NCBI RefSeq assembly: GCF_024323335.1 | Contig: NC_066580.1 | Coordinates: 88,707,391-88,771,390 of the forward strand | Origin: Lathyrus oleraceus | Taxonomy: Eukaryota; Streptophyta; Magnoliopsida; Fabales; Fabaceae | Direction: 5' to 3' | Length of the DNA: 64,000 bases | In this document: one piece after another, positions 44,228 to 56,583 of the stretch | Layout: every line of letters starts with the position of its first letter | Position numbering within the stretch: position 1 is the stretch's first letter | The notes under the pieces: model-generated | Told to the model about the DNA's origin: nothing | What the model saw: only the letters and a program-made list of their open reading frames with translations | The model's database searches: none | Translations under genes and position numbers: made by a program

Positions 44228-45676
44228 GATAAGCAAAGAAGGAATACGAAGAAGTACAGTTTCAGACAACCCGACTTAAAAGAGTTAAGGAGTTTGACAT
44301 CCTATGTATTAGATCCCTTGGAGTTTAAAGCTCGCCATGGGAAGCTTTTGTCTATTCTAGCTACTAAGGTGGATGAAGGTCTGATGAGTGTGTTGGTGCA
44401 GTTCTATGATCCCTTATACCGTTGCTTCACTTTCCCGAATTTCCAGCTTTTGCCTATGCTTGAGGAATATTTATATCTTGTGGGTATACCTATCTTAGAT
44501 CAGTTGTCGTTCAGTGACTTGGAGAGAGTTCCGTCGTCCCAAGGGATTGCTGATTTGTTGCATATAGATGAATCTGATATTGGTGCTCATATGACTACCA
44601 AAGATGGAATTCAGGGTCTCCCATATGATTTCCTCATTGCTCAAGCTACTCTATTTGGGAAGGCCATGAGTGAGGACGCCTTTGAGGCCATATTTGTACT
44701 TCTCATCTATGGGCTAGTGATATTCCCCAACATCGACAATTTTGTGGATGTGAACGCTATTAGGATTTTCGCTACTCTTAATCCCATTCCGACTCTGTTG
44801 GGTGACACTTATTTCTCTTTGCATATGAGGAATGCAAAGGGTGGTGGTACCATTGTGTGTTGTTTGCCTCTGTTGTATAAGTGGTTTATTTCGCACTTGC
44901 CACAGACGCTCGCCTTCAAGGAGAACAAAGGATGTCTATGGTGGTCCACGAGACTTATGTCTCTCACTAATGATGATATCTTTTGGTATAACCGTGTATA
45001 TGATGGTGTGCAGATTATTGACTTTTGTGGTGAATTCTTCGATGTGTCTCTTCTTGGTACATGTGGTGGAATTAATTACAACCCTATTTTGGCACGTCGT
45101 CCGCTTGGGTTCCCCTTAAAGGATAAACCTAATAACATTTTGTTAGAGGGTGTGTTCTTTCAAGAGGGTAAAAATCCTCAAAACTTGAAGGGAAGGATGG
45201 TCCGCGCTTGGTGCAAGATCCATAGGAAGGGAAGGAAAGAGCTTGGTCTCAAGAATTGTATTGCTTTGGAAACCTATACCTCGTGGGTGAGGAGGAGAGC
45301 TTCTGAGGACCGCATGCCATATGATTATCCAAGACCTACACCTATGGTTACGCTTGGGCCTTCAACCCTCCCTAACCAAGGAGTAGAGGAGTTGAGAGAT
45401 GAAGAGTGTTCGCGTGCTTGGGTCCGTGAGCGAGAGGAGCTACTTTAGCAACTTAGAGATAAGGATGCTTTGATAGAATTTCTGGAGCATCAGGTTATCG
45501 ACGAGCCTGATGATGTGATGACTTCTCTTCTTCCTCAGTCATCCAGGTTTTGGAAAAGGAAGTATGATCGACTCGCTAAGGAGAAAGCAGATATGGAGGC
45601 AGCCTATGAGAGAGAGGTGAAGAGGCTTCGTGCATCTTATCTTCCGGTCTCGAGAGCTTTGGATGATTGGTTCTAG
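44228..45676 (+). pseudogene. ORF1 of element D, main part (DUF7745-like)
   Basis: It continues the frame begun at 5769. It is close to element B ORF1 throughout (LVQFYDPLYRCFTFPNFQL, PTLLGDTYFSLHMRNAKGG, WYNRVYDGVQIIDFCGEF). The first stop is TAG at 45446-45448, the same codon as in element B. The frame then stays open through FWKRKYDRLAKEKADMEAAYER to the stop after DDWF. Apart from that stop and the element B insertion, it has no obvious frameshift. Confidence 0.88.
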
Positions 45677-45960
45677 GGTTCCATAGGATGTTCATTTTCC
45701 TTCTCTCTTGTATTGTATTTGGTTACTAAGATTGTACTTCTTTGGTGTAAAACTTTTCCAGATATTATTGATATGAATGTTCCATTATATGTCTAAAAGA
45801 TTAATATTACCCAAATATTTGCTAATAGAACTCTCAAAGTTCCTCTGATTAAAAATAAATGACGTGCACAAGCATTTCATGCATCATATGCACAAGCAGG
45901 ATTTGTTCAGGGTTTCTTGATCAGTGGTCTAACTCTGTGTTCTTCAGTTATTTTGAAGAC
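45677..45960 (+). other. Spacer between ORF1 and gag of element D
   Basis: Non-coding and AT-rich, corresponding to 36670-36975 in element B. GTGTTCTTCAG near 45950 is an acceptor-like site just before the frame that carries LTHRYNTRAN into gag. Confidence 0.5.
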
Positions 45961-47380
45961 AAGTTGACACACCGGTACAACACCAGAGCCAACTCTTCAA
46001 AGCTAATGGATCACCTCGAGCAAGAGAACAGAGAACTCAAGGAGGAGGTGACTAGGTTGACTACCCTGATGAAGTCATTCCTGGCCGCCCAAAGTCAATC
46101 TTCTCCAACGTCTTCAACTCCTCCCCAGAGGACGGTCATTTCAGAGGTTGCTTCCTCTACCGTGCTTGCTGCCAGTGCTCATTTTGCTCCTTCTGCTATG
46201 CCATCTGGGTTTCCCTAGGGGATGCCCGCGAATTTTGTTCTAGAGGGTCTCGCCCCTACCTTTGCTTCTTTGTCTACATCTAGCCCGGTCCTTGCTGTGC
46301 CACCTCCAGTTGTGCATACTTTGCCGAGAGTTGATGACACCATTTATCATTCTGCCGTCTGAGGGCCCAGATGTCTATGAAAAAATGGATGCTTTGAATG
46401 ACAAATTCATTGAGTTGCGCAAGGAACTTTAAACTCTAAGAGGGAATGACCTCTTCGGTAAATTTGCGGCTGAGCTGGGCCTCGTGCCAAATGTCAAGAT
46501 TCCCATCAAATTCAAAGTGCCTGACTTTGAAAAGTACAAGGGAAACACTTGGCCTCTCAGCCATCTTGTGATGTACGCACGCAAGATGTCAACTCAGACT
46601 GACAACGATCAACTCCTCATCCACTATTTCCAGGACAGCCTGTCTGGTGCGACATTAAAATGGTATATGTGCTTGGATAGTGCGAACATCCGCTCCTTCA
46701 ATGACCTTGGCGAAGCCTTCGTCAAGCAGTACAAGTATAACATTGATATGGCTCCCGATAGGGATCAACTGAGGGTTATGTCCCAGAAGGAGAAGGAAAC
46801 ATTTAAGGAGTACGCCCAGAGGTGCCGTGAATTGGCTGCACAGATTGTGCCCCCGCTCGAAGATAAAGAAATGACGAAGATCTTTCTAAAGACTTTAAGC
46901 TCTTCCTACTACGAGCGGATGATCGTTAGTGCTCCCTCTGACTTCACTGAGATGGTGAACATGGGGATGCGACTAGAAGAAGGAGTCAGGGAAGGACGCC
47001 TGGCCAGAGATGAAGGCTCTTCAACCAAACGTTATGGGGCGTTTGCAAAGGAGAAAGATGGAGAGGCACATGTCGTGTCTTCCCATAATAAACAAAGAAG
47101 ACCCTTTATGAATAGGAAGACTGTGCGGCCTGCCAGTAACCAGCACTAGATGGCTCATATAGCACCTGCCTTCAGGGAAAATCAACATTATCAGCACCAA
47201 CAACAACAACATCAACAATATCAACAACAACATCGTCCGCAACAACAGGTCTCCCAGCCTCGAAACAACAACAATACCAGCACTAGCTATGATAGGAAGA
47301 GGGTCACTTTTGATCCGATTCCCATGACCTATGCCGAGTTATATCCTTCACTGATTGAAAGGAAGCTGATTACTCCACGC
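45961..47380 (+). pseudogene. gag of element D, truncated at its 3' side
   Basis: The ATG is at 46006, with the in-frame LTHRYNTRAN segment before it. Capsid-core blocks VKIPIKFKVPDFEKYKG, WYMCLDSANI and FKEYAQRCRELAAQI are followed by a Q/H-rich tail. Disruptions are TAG at 46216, a 2-base deletion near 46355, TAA near 46430 and TAG at 47147. The gene breaks off in SLIERKLITPR, before the zinc knuckle, where sequence switches to the element C LTR. Confidence 0.88.
47374..47380. other. Fusion junction with 7-bp microhomology (TCCACGC)
   Basis: TCCACGC is shared by the element D gag and the element C LTR (56786-56792). To the left the sequence follows gag of D on the plus strand, to the right the minus-strand LTR. 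No target duplication is present, so this looks like end joining after a deletion. Confidence 0.82.
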
Positions 47381-50300
47381 TCAGAAAGAATAGAAGAAAG
47401 GTTGCTAGAACCTGCTCACAAACTGCACAAGGCTGGAAGGAAACACAGAAAAATGGAAGAAACGGGACTCGGCAGGATATCGCATCCTGGCCCTACGTAG
47501 TCTGTCAGGCACAGACATCAGAGTCGACGTAGTTCGGGACAGGGGAAATGTGCTCGCTAGGATGTCGCATCCTATGCATACGTATCCTCTCTAACTAGAG
47601 AAAGAATCAGAGCACTCGTAGCTCGGCTAACGCACGCCAAATAAAACACAAACAGGAAACCGACTGCCAATCGCTGGACTTACGTCAGACTCCGAGCCAA
47701 CAAACACACACAGGAAACCAACTGCCAATCGCTGGACTTATGTCAGACTCCAACAAGCAAACCAGACACAGGAAACCAACTGCCAATCGCTGGACTTATG
47801 TCAGACTCCAAACACACACAGAGGGGTTGAAAAAGAAAAAGGGCGCCCAGAGAGATCAGCTCAATCTCCTGCCTACGTAGCTCATCTAGTATGAGGATCA
47901 GGGCGACGTAGTTCCCCTTAACAGGGAAAGAACTTCTAACCTAACCAGAGACAAAGGGAGATAACAAGCTACTAGGGAGACTACGACTCGAGCCTAGAAG
48001 TTGTCATGCATATGATCCCTATGTTGAGGTCTCTATCCTAACTTGCACAAGGAGCAAGCTATCCTAAACAGCACAGAAGCAAACACAAGCACAAGTAGCA
48101 CACACTATATGCAAATAATTGGCTCATACAAGGCTAGGCTTTAGTCAAGGGCTCATGTCAACCTCGACAAACAAGCCAACTGGAATGGGGTGTGGTTAGC
48201 TCTTAACCGTAACATTGAGAGTTACGGTGAAGCAGATGAAATGGGAAGTGAGGGTAAGACCTCACAACTCTTATCCCTGGCCTGGGAGAGCTTTAGACAA
48301 ATGAAAGTGGGGGAGTCCAGAAGGTGGGACTCTTCTTCACATGACTGACACAACAAGATCTTGGGTTTTGATTCAAAGTGCATCAACACAATGGTGTGAG
48401 CAGGATGAATGACACAACTGAATAGCAGGGGATGGATTGCACATCCCTTGTATCTGCCAATGCCTCTTCACTTAGGAGGTCGTTGAATATACAAGGCACA
48501 AAGATAAACAATCACAAACATTGCCTTTTAAAGAGGGCTTCAAACATGTGCCTACCAATAATCGTAGGTCTTCCAGAATACATGAAGATCAAGGAATTAT
48601 ACCTCAGTGGTATGCAAACCACAAGCAATTCAAAGCAAGTTCAAATGAACTTAAAGCAACTTAGGTACCTGTGGAAACATCTAAACCAATCAGTACAAAA
48701 TCCAGACAAACAAACAACAGTCAATATCCAACAGACAGACAAATCATCATCAGACAATAATGAGTAAGCCATAAGCAAACACAAATGAAATGTCATCAAG
48801 GCCTACAAAACAAGCAAATGTTAGCCAACAACACCAAATTATCAAGCTCAAATGAAGGAGCAACATCAATCATGGAGATGCACACTTGAACCTGAAATCA
48901 CAACTCAAATGTAAGTAACAAACCACTAGATCAAAGCCTAGGGTCAAAAGTGAATCAAAAATCCAAAACAGAAGCTCAAACTTAACATGAATCAAATTTA
49001 ATCAATGAAGAACAAGTCCTAAAAAGGACCAAACCAAAATCATCAAGCAAGTCCATGTAATAGACAAGAGAAGTCAATGACCAATTCAAGGCACACATTT
49101 GAACATTAAGAATGAAAATTCCCAATCAAAATAGAAATGATTCAAATAATTCTGGAAAAATTCATGAGCAATATAGACACCCAAAACATCCATCACACAA
49201 AAAATCATAAGCATTGGAGGTCATTTGAAATGGAAATCACATTGCACAAGTTGAACAACCAAAGGTGTGACACAAATTGTCACACCATTCTAACACAAGT
49301 ATAAAACAGAATTGTTACATGAGAAAAATACCAAACCAAGCCTACAACATCCAGAAATATGTCTAGAATTATCATGTAAAATTTCAAGTCCATTGGAGTA
49401 AAAACAAGCATTTCATGATGGAAAGAGTAAGGCAAGGTCATAAATGCATACATGTTCAATTAACCTAGCACAAATAGAAATCCATCCAAGAACAACTTGC
49501 AAACTCATCATCATTAAAAACTAGACTAAACAAGGATCATTTTGCAAAAAATTGGGGATTAATTGATTCATTTTTCAATTTGTTATGATTTTCTAAGTTG
49601 GATAAAAAATGAAATTCAAAAATGATCAAGCATGGCAAAAGAGGAGGGAAAACATGAAAAGGGAATGAACATTTGAAATTATGCAACATGCTGGAAACGA
49701 AGCGTGTGCGCGCCTGAACCAGGAAAAACCCTAGCGCTGGTACGCGTAATGTCAAAATTACAGCAGGTCGTTACCGTATGATACGCGTACGTTGCGTGGA
49801 GGTTTCCACCGTCTTCTTCGCGAAGACGGCGGAGTTACAGTGCATGTGTTTAGAATTTTTTTCCAGAATTTCGAAATGCATACATCAACAGAAAGCTCTT
49901 CCAATGTAGGTTACAGATCAATCAATATCTAAGCCTAACAAGCCATGGATTAAGAGATACGAGCAAAAACATTTTGACATGTCAAACTTTAATCAAGCAT
50001 AACTCATTCATTTCTCATCCATTTCACACGAATTTTATATCAGATTAATCAGCATGAAAAGCTCTACCTAAACATGTTAATGGATTTAAGAATTGTGAGA
50101 TTCGAAAACTGAACCTCTTGAAGAGCAGTTCCTAAAAACGCACGATCTAAGGCTTCAAATGATCCAAATCAACTCTTGAGATGATAACTTGAAGCTTTAT
50201 GTGTGAATTGAAGCTTGAAACGAACTAGATCTTGATTAATTTTCCACTTCCATCTTCATGAGTTTGCTTGGAGTATGCACCAATTTTGCTTGAATTTAAT

Positions 50301-51362
50301 GATCCAATGCTTGATTCTTCATCCACTACACTCAATAAACCAGAATATGGAAGAAAAATGCTATGCTATGTGGAGAATTTTCAAGTTTTGATTGAGAGAA
50401 AATTTTGGAGGGAAAAAGTTTTTGGATCTCAAAATGGTGAATATGATTAAACTCCTTGAAATTCTGTTAGATTTAGGTATTATATATGCCTCACTTAATC
50501 AACTTGCTAATCCATAATTAACTTGGCTAATGAAAATAAGGTGTTTTGCAAAAAAACAAAATTTGCATGGTGCATGTACCAATTACACGTGAACAGTACC
50601 ACTCCCTTCATCAAAGTCACTTAAAATGATCTTTTAAACACATTGGCCATGGTAGAAAGTCCATACAATGCACCATTATTGAGTTTTGCAATTTCCCTCC
50701 AAAAAAAGCATGGATTAACAAATGATCATGTGATGACAATTCATGCAATGTGATGATCATTTTGAAAATCTCATGTCATGACAAGAATAATGCAAAAAGA
50801 ACCACCAGATTTGGAGTTATGGATCAAAAGATATGGCCATTTGAAGTTCCATGTGCACTTGGCAATGATTGGATCATATCTCCTCAACCATTCATCAGAT
50901 GCTCATGATCTTGGACTTTTTGAAAATGGGAGAGAGAAATCTTCAACTTTCATGTTGGACAAAATTTCATTTGAAGCTTCTCAGATGTTGGAAAGTCTAG
51001 TTGAAGTTGGATCAAAAAACTTGCCATTTTTGGAAAGTTGAAATTATAGGTCACTTTCCATTTTTGGAAACTTTTGATCTGGCTTCAAAATCTTCAATGT
51101 AGACACTTGACATGATGAATGACCTTCTTTTAGACATGAATGAGGTGTCTCAGACCATTTGTCCATCTCCTAGCCCTCAGTTGACTTGCAGTTGACTTTC
51201 ATGGGCCTCACATGACTTGCACATGCACTGATGAATTTTTAGCCTCAAACCATGGCCAAATTGCTTCAAAATGATCCTTGAGTTCACATGAGCTCTCTAG
51301 GACAACCACATGGTCTTCATCTAATGGAAATGCTTTGCTTCTTGCACAGTTGAATCTCCTGA
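47374..51362 (-). repeat. LTR of element C, copy 1, truncated at both ends
   Basis: It lacks the last ~200 bases of the LTR (lost at the fusion with D) and, by comparison with the solo LTR, the first 128 bases at the pol side. It contains the three-unit tandem repeat (47654-47820), a TATA-like CATATATAAT (50479-50488) and an 8-bp hairpin CCGTCTTC/GAAGACGG (49809-49829). No gene lies in it. Confidence 0.87.
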
Positions 51363-51814
51363 TGCCCACATCCAACTGCTTCTGAACCTCTTCCTTGATC
51401 TTGACAGCCATATCAGGACTAGTTCTGTGAAGCTTCTGCTTGACTGAAGGACAATCTTCTCTGAGAGGTAGCCTATGCACCACAATATCCGTATCCAACC
51501 CAGGCATATCTTGATACGACCAGGCAAATATCTCCACATATTCTCTCAGCATTTCAATCAGCCTTCTCTTGACATCTTCCTTCAAAGCAGCCCCGATTCT
51601 GATCTCTCTTCTGGCGTCCTCAGTACCCAGGTTAATAATCTCCAACTCCTCCTGATGAGGTTGGATGACCCTCTCCTCCTGCTTCAATAATCTGACCAGT
51701 TCTTTAGGGAGTTCACAATCTTCCTCACTCTCCTCTTCAGCTTGGTAGATGGGATTATTGCAATCATACTGAGCCATAACAGAACTGTTTATAGTGGAGT
51801 CTGTAAGATCAATT
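51363..51814 (-). pseudogene. N-terminal pol fragment of element C, copy 1
   Basis: After the intron acceptor the frame reads IDLTDSTINSSVMAQYDCNNPIY minus its last residues, then EEDCELPKELVRLLKQEE and SPDMAVKIKEEVQKQLD. It breaks into LTR sequence before any RT catalytic motif. Everything from RT palm to PPT, plus the first 128 bases of the LTR, is missing. The frame reads on into the LTR, giving a chimeric tail (RRFNCARSKAF). Confidence 0.88.
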
Positions 51815-52057
51815 CTGCATGTTTAATGCTTTATTTTAGACAAAAGAGTTCAAGAAAGTCACAAAAAACAAAAACATTGCCATTTTTATTTTTGAAAAAT
51901 GAAAAATGAAAACAGAAAGATATGGATCACAAAATTGTTTGCAAAACGTCCTTTATTAATGATATCATTGAAAAACATGATGAGGCCCTACAATGAACCA
52001 CTACGCCTTGGGCAGAACGTAGGGTTTTGTGCAAAATGAAAAACAAAAGAAAATTAC
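51815..52057 (-). other. Predicted intron between gag-pro and pol (element C, copy 1)
   Basis: The donor GTAATT at 52057 overlaps the TAA stop after LQTE, and the acceptor CATGCAG ends at 51815. The 243-base intron is phase 2, and joining keeps frame into IDLTDST. Confidence 0.74.
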
Positions 52058-53751
52058 TCTGTTTGAAGAGTAACTTGGACCACTTCTTCTGATGTCCAAT
52101 TGTTGATTGACTCCCCTGGAGCGCACGGGCGAACCCAGTTGTCCACGTCACAGTCATTGTCCCCGTCTTCACTACTAGCTGCAAAGACGTCACCATGATT
52201 CATCAAGTTCGAACTTTCCCAATTTTCCACACTGTTCACCCTAGGCCCACCATGCTGAGGCATAGGATTCTTCACCACATTTGGAGGAGGAGCAAAGTTG
52301 ATTGTTTTGGCGTCAATCAGATCCTGGACCTTATGATGAAAAGCCCGACAATTCTCTATATGGTGCCCCGATGCACCGGAATGGAAGTCACAACGAACGT
52401 TGGCATCATACCCCGCAGGTATCTTCGTCAACGGAGCCATTGTACGCAATTCAACAAACCCTAATCTGAGCAATTCGGGCAGCAATTTAGCATATGTCAT
52501 AGGTAACGGGTTGAAACGACGATCCGACATCCTCTGTCTCGGCTGAAATGGACGTTACTGTTGTTGTTGTTGTGGTGGTGGTGGTGGTCCTCTTTGTTGT
52601 TGCTGAGGTTGATGTTGAGGTGTTGGGATAGTTACAGCAGCAACCTGGCGATACTGGCCTCTGTTCACATTTCTTCTGTGCTGTACAGCGTTAGTTTCAC
52701 CCTCTCTCCTGCGAGGTTCCCCAGAAAATGGCTTCTTTGAAGACGAAGAACCAGCATCTTGAATTTTTTCGGCTTTAATGAGGCTCTCGGTTCTCTCTCC
52801 ACAAATCACCACATCAGAGAAACTACCGAATGGGCAACTTCCCATCCGGTCCATGAACACTCCTTGTAATGTTCCGATGAACATATCGGTCAACTCCCTC
52901 TCCAGCATAGGGGGTTGCACTCTTACGGCCAATTCACACCATCTCTGGGCGTACTCCTTGAAACTCTCTCCAGACTTCTGACATAGGCTTTGTAATTGTG
53001 TTCGGCTCGGAGCCATGTCCATATTATGCTTGTATTGCCTCAGAAAGGCTTCCCCTAGATCTTTCCAACTTCTGATAGATTCTCTTTTCAGCTCCATGTA
53101 CCAGTCCAAGGAAGCTCCAGACAAGCTATCCTGGAAAAAGTACATCCACATTTTCTCATCATCTGTGTATGCGGAGATTTTTCGGTAGTAGGCCTGCACG
53201 TGGGTGCGAGGACAAGAAGTACCATTGTATTTGTCAAATGATGGCGCCTTGAACTTATAAGGAATTCTCAATCCTTCCACCAGTCCCATATTCGTCACAT
53301 CAAAACCCAAGAAGTTCTGACACTCCATGGCTCTGATCTTCTCAGTTAGGGCATCAACCTTTTTGTCCCACTCTTCAACCCTTACGACCTCATCATCCTC
53401 ACTGAGCAGGGTGAACATATCCTCCTGCCTGTCAACCAGCGGAGCAGGATGGCGAACTGGAGCCCGGGTAGCTCTGACATTAACAGTCTCTGCAGCAAGA
53501 GGATGTCCATTGATTTGAATACCCCTCAACTCGTCACCCACGGCATAGTCATAGACGGGAGCAGCAGCAGTAGCATTTTCATTAACCGGGACACCCACTG
53601 GTAAAGCACGGTTGGACGATGGAATCACAACTTCTTGTCTCTGGGCTAAGACACGCAGCTCCTCTTGCCCTTGAACAACTCCTTGCATCATTGTCATGAA
53701 TTGGGCCATGTTAGCCCTCATCTCAGCCAACCCAGCTTGCACTTGGTCCAT
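52058..53751 (-). pseudogene. gag of element C, copy 1, with protease deleted
   Basis: ATG 53751 (MDQVQAGLAEMRANMAQF) leads to the capsid core (GLRIPYKFKAPSFDKYNG, WYMELKRESI, FKEYAQRWCELAVRV) and a Q/P-rich tail ending at TAA 52555. The same frame resumes with the zinc knuckle CDFHSGASGHHIENC, then jumps from VNSVENWE to the WVRPCAPGE block that in element A lies after protease. The whole aspartic protease is therefore absent. Copy 2 shares the TAA and the deletion, so both predate the duplication. HRYATR (53770-53787) is in frame upstream. Confidence 0.88.
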
Positions 53752-53787
53752 GTTCCTCTGTTGATTCAGTCGGGTAGCGTAGCGATG

Positions 53788-54153
53788 CGGACGTTGATCA
53801 GCAATCCTGCCTAAAACAGGAACCAGAGTGAGAAGTCTCGTTCAAGAACACCTGTAATGCAAAATGATATGTGTATGATGCTTATGATGTGTATGATGCA
53901 CATGATATGTTCATTTCTCAGGCATTCAAGAGCCTAATTCATCTTCAAAAAATGGCAACCTGCAATAATGAACAACAAGGAAGCAATCTACACCAAATAA
54001 TGAGCACAAGGTGAAACACCAACAATCTCATCTATAGACGTGAGCAACAAGGATCATACAACAATATTTAAGCAAAGATCTAAATGATCAGAGTACAAGG
54101 AATCCCATCCAACAATTCTGGAGGTGATTCTCAACATAAACAACAAATACAAA
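53788..54153 (-). other. Spacer between ORF1 and gag of element C with acceptor-like site
   Basis: Non-coding. TCCTGTTTTAG lies just before the in-frame GRIADQRPHRYATR segment upstream of the gag ATG. A stop lies about ten codons upstream in that frame with no ATG between, so the segment needs splicing or a non-AUG start to be translated. Confidence 0.5.
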
Positions 54154-55793
54154 CTAAGAAAGATGTCTTCCAGGAATGAGAGTCTTCAGATACTGGCACT
54201 GGTCTATCAACAGATCACATTCTGGACACTCAGGAAGAGGAGTGATCTTCTCCTTCAGTTGTCTTCTGAGCTCTACAACTTCTCCTCCAAGCTGGCCCTC
54301 TGATGCACGCCTCAGGTCTACCTCCTTCTTTAACTGAACATCCTTGTCTCTAAGCTGCTTTTCCAGGTCTCTTATCTTCTTCTGGTAATTAGCTTCATCT
54401 TTCTGCAACCTCAAGCACTCCTGGTGCTCTTCATTCAGCAATGTCTCTATCTCCTCATAGGACCTCTTCTTGCTCTTCAATCTACTAGCATCCTCACCTT
54501 GTGTGCTTTTGAGTTGATGAGCCAAGTTCAACTTGTCAGCTTTAGCTTTGTAAAGCTCCATCTGGGTATCTTGTTCTTTCTCTTTCAACCGACGATTCTC
54601 CATTAAAGCCTGTTTGTAATGCTCAGCAGGTACATTCTCAGAAAGGATCACAGGTGGTTGTTCTTGCAATGGCTCCATCCTATCATAGGGCAACAACAAA
54701 GTCTCAACTCTATTTTTGACCCAATCAATGTAAGCAGGCATGGCAATAGCAAACTTCTTCCCTAGAACAAATCCAACTTTGACACCAACAGTCTTCCAAG
54801 CTCTTCACATTTGCTCCAATCTAGCAGGGTCACTACGCTTCTCAAAATACACACTCTCAGCTATCTCGGCATCTAGTGGTCTTCCATTCATAACAAACCC
54901 CAACTGACGAAGAGAAAGAACCGGGTTGTAATTGATGCAACCCTTAGTCCCTACGAGTGGCACATTACGAAACTCTCCACAACTCATGATGACATTACGC
55001 ACATCCATCCGGTAAGATTGCCACCTGATATCATAGGAGGTAAGAGACATAATCCTCTGAGTCCACTTATGAGTGCTCTGAGTATCCACAAAAGGTCCAC
55101 TGGTTGGCAGAAAAGACAAGAACCATCTGAGCAACACAGGGAGACAACACCTGATAGCTCCACCCTTACCATGCCAACTGTGTATAGCATAGTAAGTGTC
55201 AGCTAACAAAGTAGGAATTGGTTTCCTCCAAGGAAAATAGTGACAGCAGCAAGATCCACAAAATTTGGCCTACTCGGGAACAACACAACCCCATAGATCA
55301 TGACAGCCAACTGAGCGTTGAAAGCTTCCCAATTACCTTTCTTTGCTTCCTCCTTAGCCATCCTCACCAGGAACTTCAAAGGCAAACCCACAACATCCCC
55401 ACTGGATTTCCAATTGTCACTCACTTCTTTGACACCCAAATAAAGAGCTCTAGCGACAACCCTGAAATCCACCTCCTTAGGCACATCCAGGAAAGGCACC
55501 TGGTATCTGATCGGGACATTCATCAGGATAGAATACTCTTCAAGAGTGGGTGCTAACTGGTAATTTTGGAAAGTGAAACAACGGAGCTCGGGATCATAGA
55601 ACTGTAGGAGAGTCTGCAACGGTACTGGATCTACCATCATCTTCAACAGTGCCAGGATATCCCCATACTGATCATCAAACATCTTCTGATTACCGCCGAT
55701 CACAAGATTGCTCAACTCCACCAAAGGTGTCAATGGCTCACGGTAGAAACTATAGGTGCAAGTCTTCCTCTTCAACTCTGGAACGGCTGCCAT
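54154..55793 (-). pseudogene. ORF1 of element C, copy 1 (DUF7745-like, distinct subfamily)
   Basis: From ATG 55793 it has ORF1 blocks related to those of B and D (LLQFYDPELRCFTFQNYQL, PTLEEYSILMNVPI, TLLADTYYAIHSWHGKGGA, NVIMSCGEFRNVPLVGTKG). The C-terminal part (54154-54741) is a long charged coiled coil (MENRRLKEKEQDTQM, QKKIRDLEKQLRDKDVQ). There is a frameshift near 55210 and a TGA at 54805-54807. It is too divergent from B and D to be the same family. Confidence 0.85.
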
Positions 55794-56563
55794 CTCTCAT
55801 AGTGATTAGACTCCTGAATGAACCTGAGAAATGATATGCATGAGGAGATTAGCTTTTTTCTTTTTCTCTTTTTATTTTTTTGATTTCTCTCTTTTTTTTT
55901 GTATTATTTTTTTGAAAATAAACATGCTATGATGCAAATGATGCAAACACGACTGGCTGACTGTGTATCATGGAGCACAGGTTCAAAGCTTCGGCTTGAA
56001 TTCGGAACCACAAAGTCATCTGAGACCCAAAGTCATCTGGAACCCATTCTGCAGAACCAAGTCACCAACAGGAACCAAGAGTCACCAACGGTACCTGTAA
56101 ATGATTCATTCCCTCCCCACTCACGGGTGTCATCTAGGCCAGGGTAAGGTCAAGAGAAACGCAGGATAAACAACCCTTTCATAGAATATCATCATGTACA
56201 CACCAGATGTATGCACCGATAATACCCCATCAGGATCTGAACTACTCGTGATATCATGTTCCGCTAAGTGGCGCAATACCACCTGCTTCCCATGAATCAC
56301 TCTATTCCTAGGTGTCCTAAAGTTCACTCATATCTTGGGTATTGGGCCTTTTACCTCATGTAACTCCCACCCCAACAGAGAGACACACAACCAGCACAAT
56401 GAAAATATGATGAATGCAAACACATAATCCACATATATACAATCACATCATAATCATAAATGCAATAAATAAAGCAATAAAAGCAACCAAACCCTATCCT
56501 AAAGAGCGCTAGGACTGACTCGCTTAGGGAAGATGGACCAGCAAGAGGTCAACTTCTCTAGCA
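55794..56563 (-). other. 5' leader of element C, copy 1
   Basis: It aligns in part with the element A leader (17480-17900), including repeated GGTGACT(T/C)-like words on the element's strand. A T-rich run lies at 55856-55912. No coding region is seen. Confidence 0.7.
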
Positions 56564-56581
56564 TCCCCAGCAGAGTCGCCA
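56564..56581 (-). other. Primer binding site of element C, copy 1 (tRNA-Arg type)
   Basis: The minus strand reads TGGCGACTCTGCTGGGGA, two bases (GC) from the LTR end at 56584. Confidence 0.93.
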
Positions 56582-56583
56582 GC

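Noticed and set aside
50268..50450. Short open frame repeated at 59679-59870
   Set aside because: Conserved only because the LTR is duplicated; it lies just downstream of the LTR TATA box on the opposite strand.
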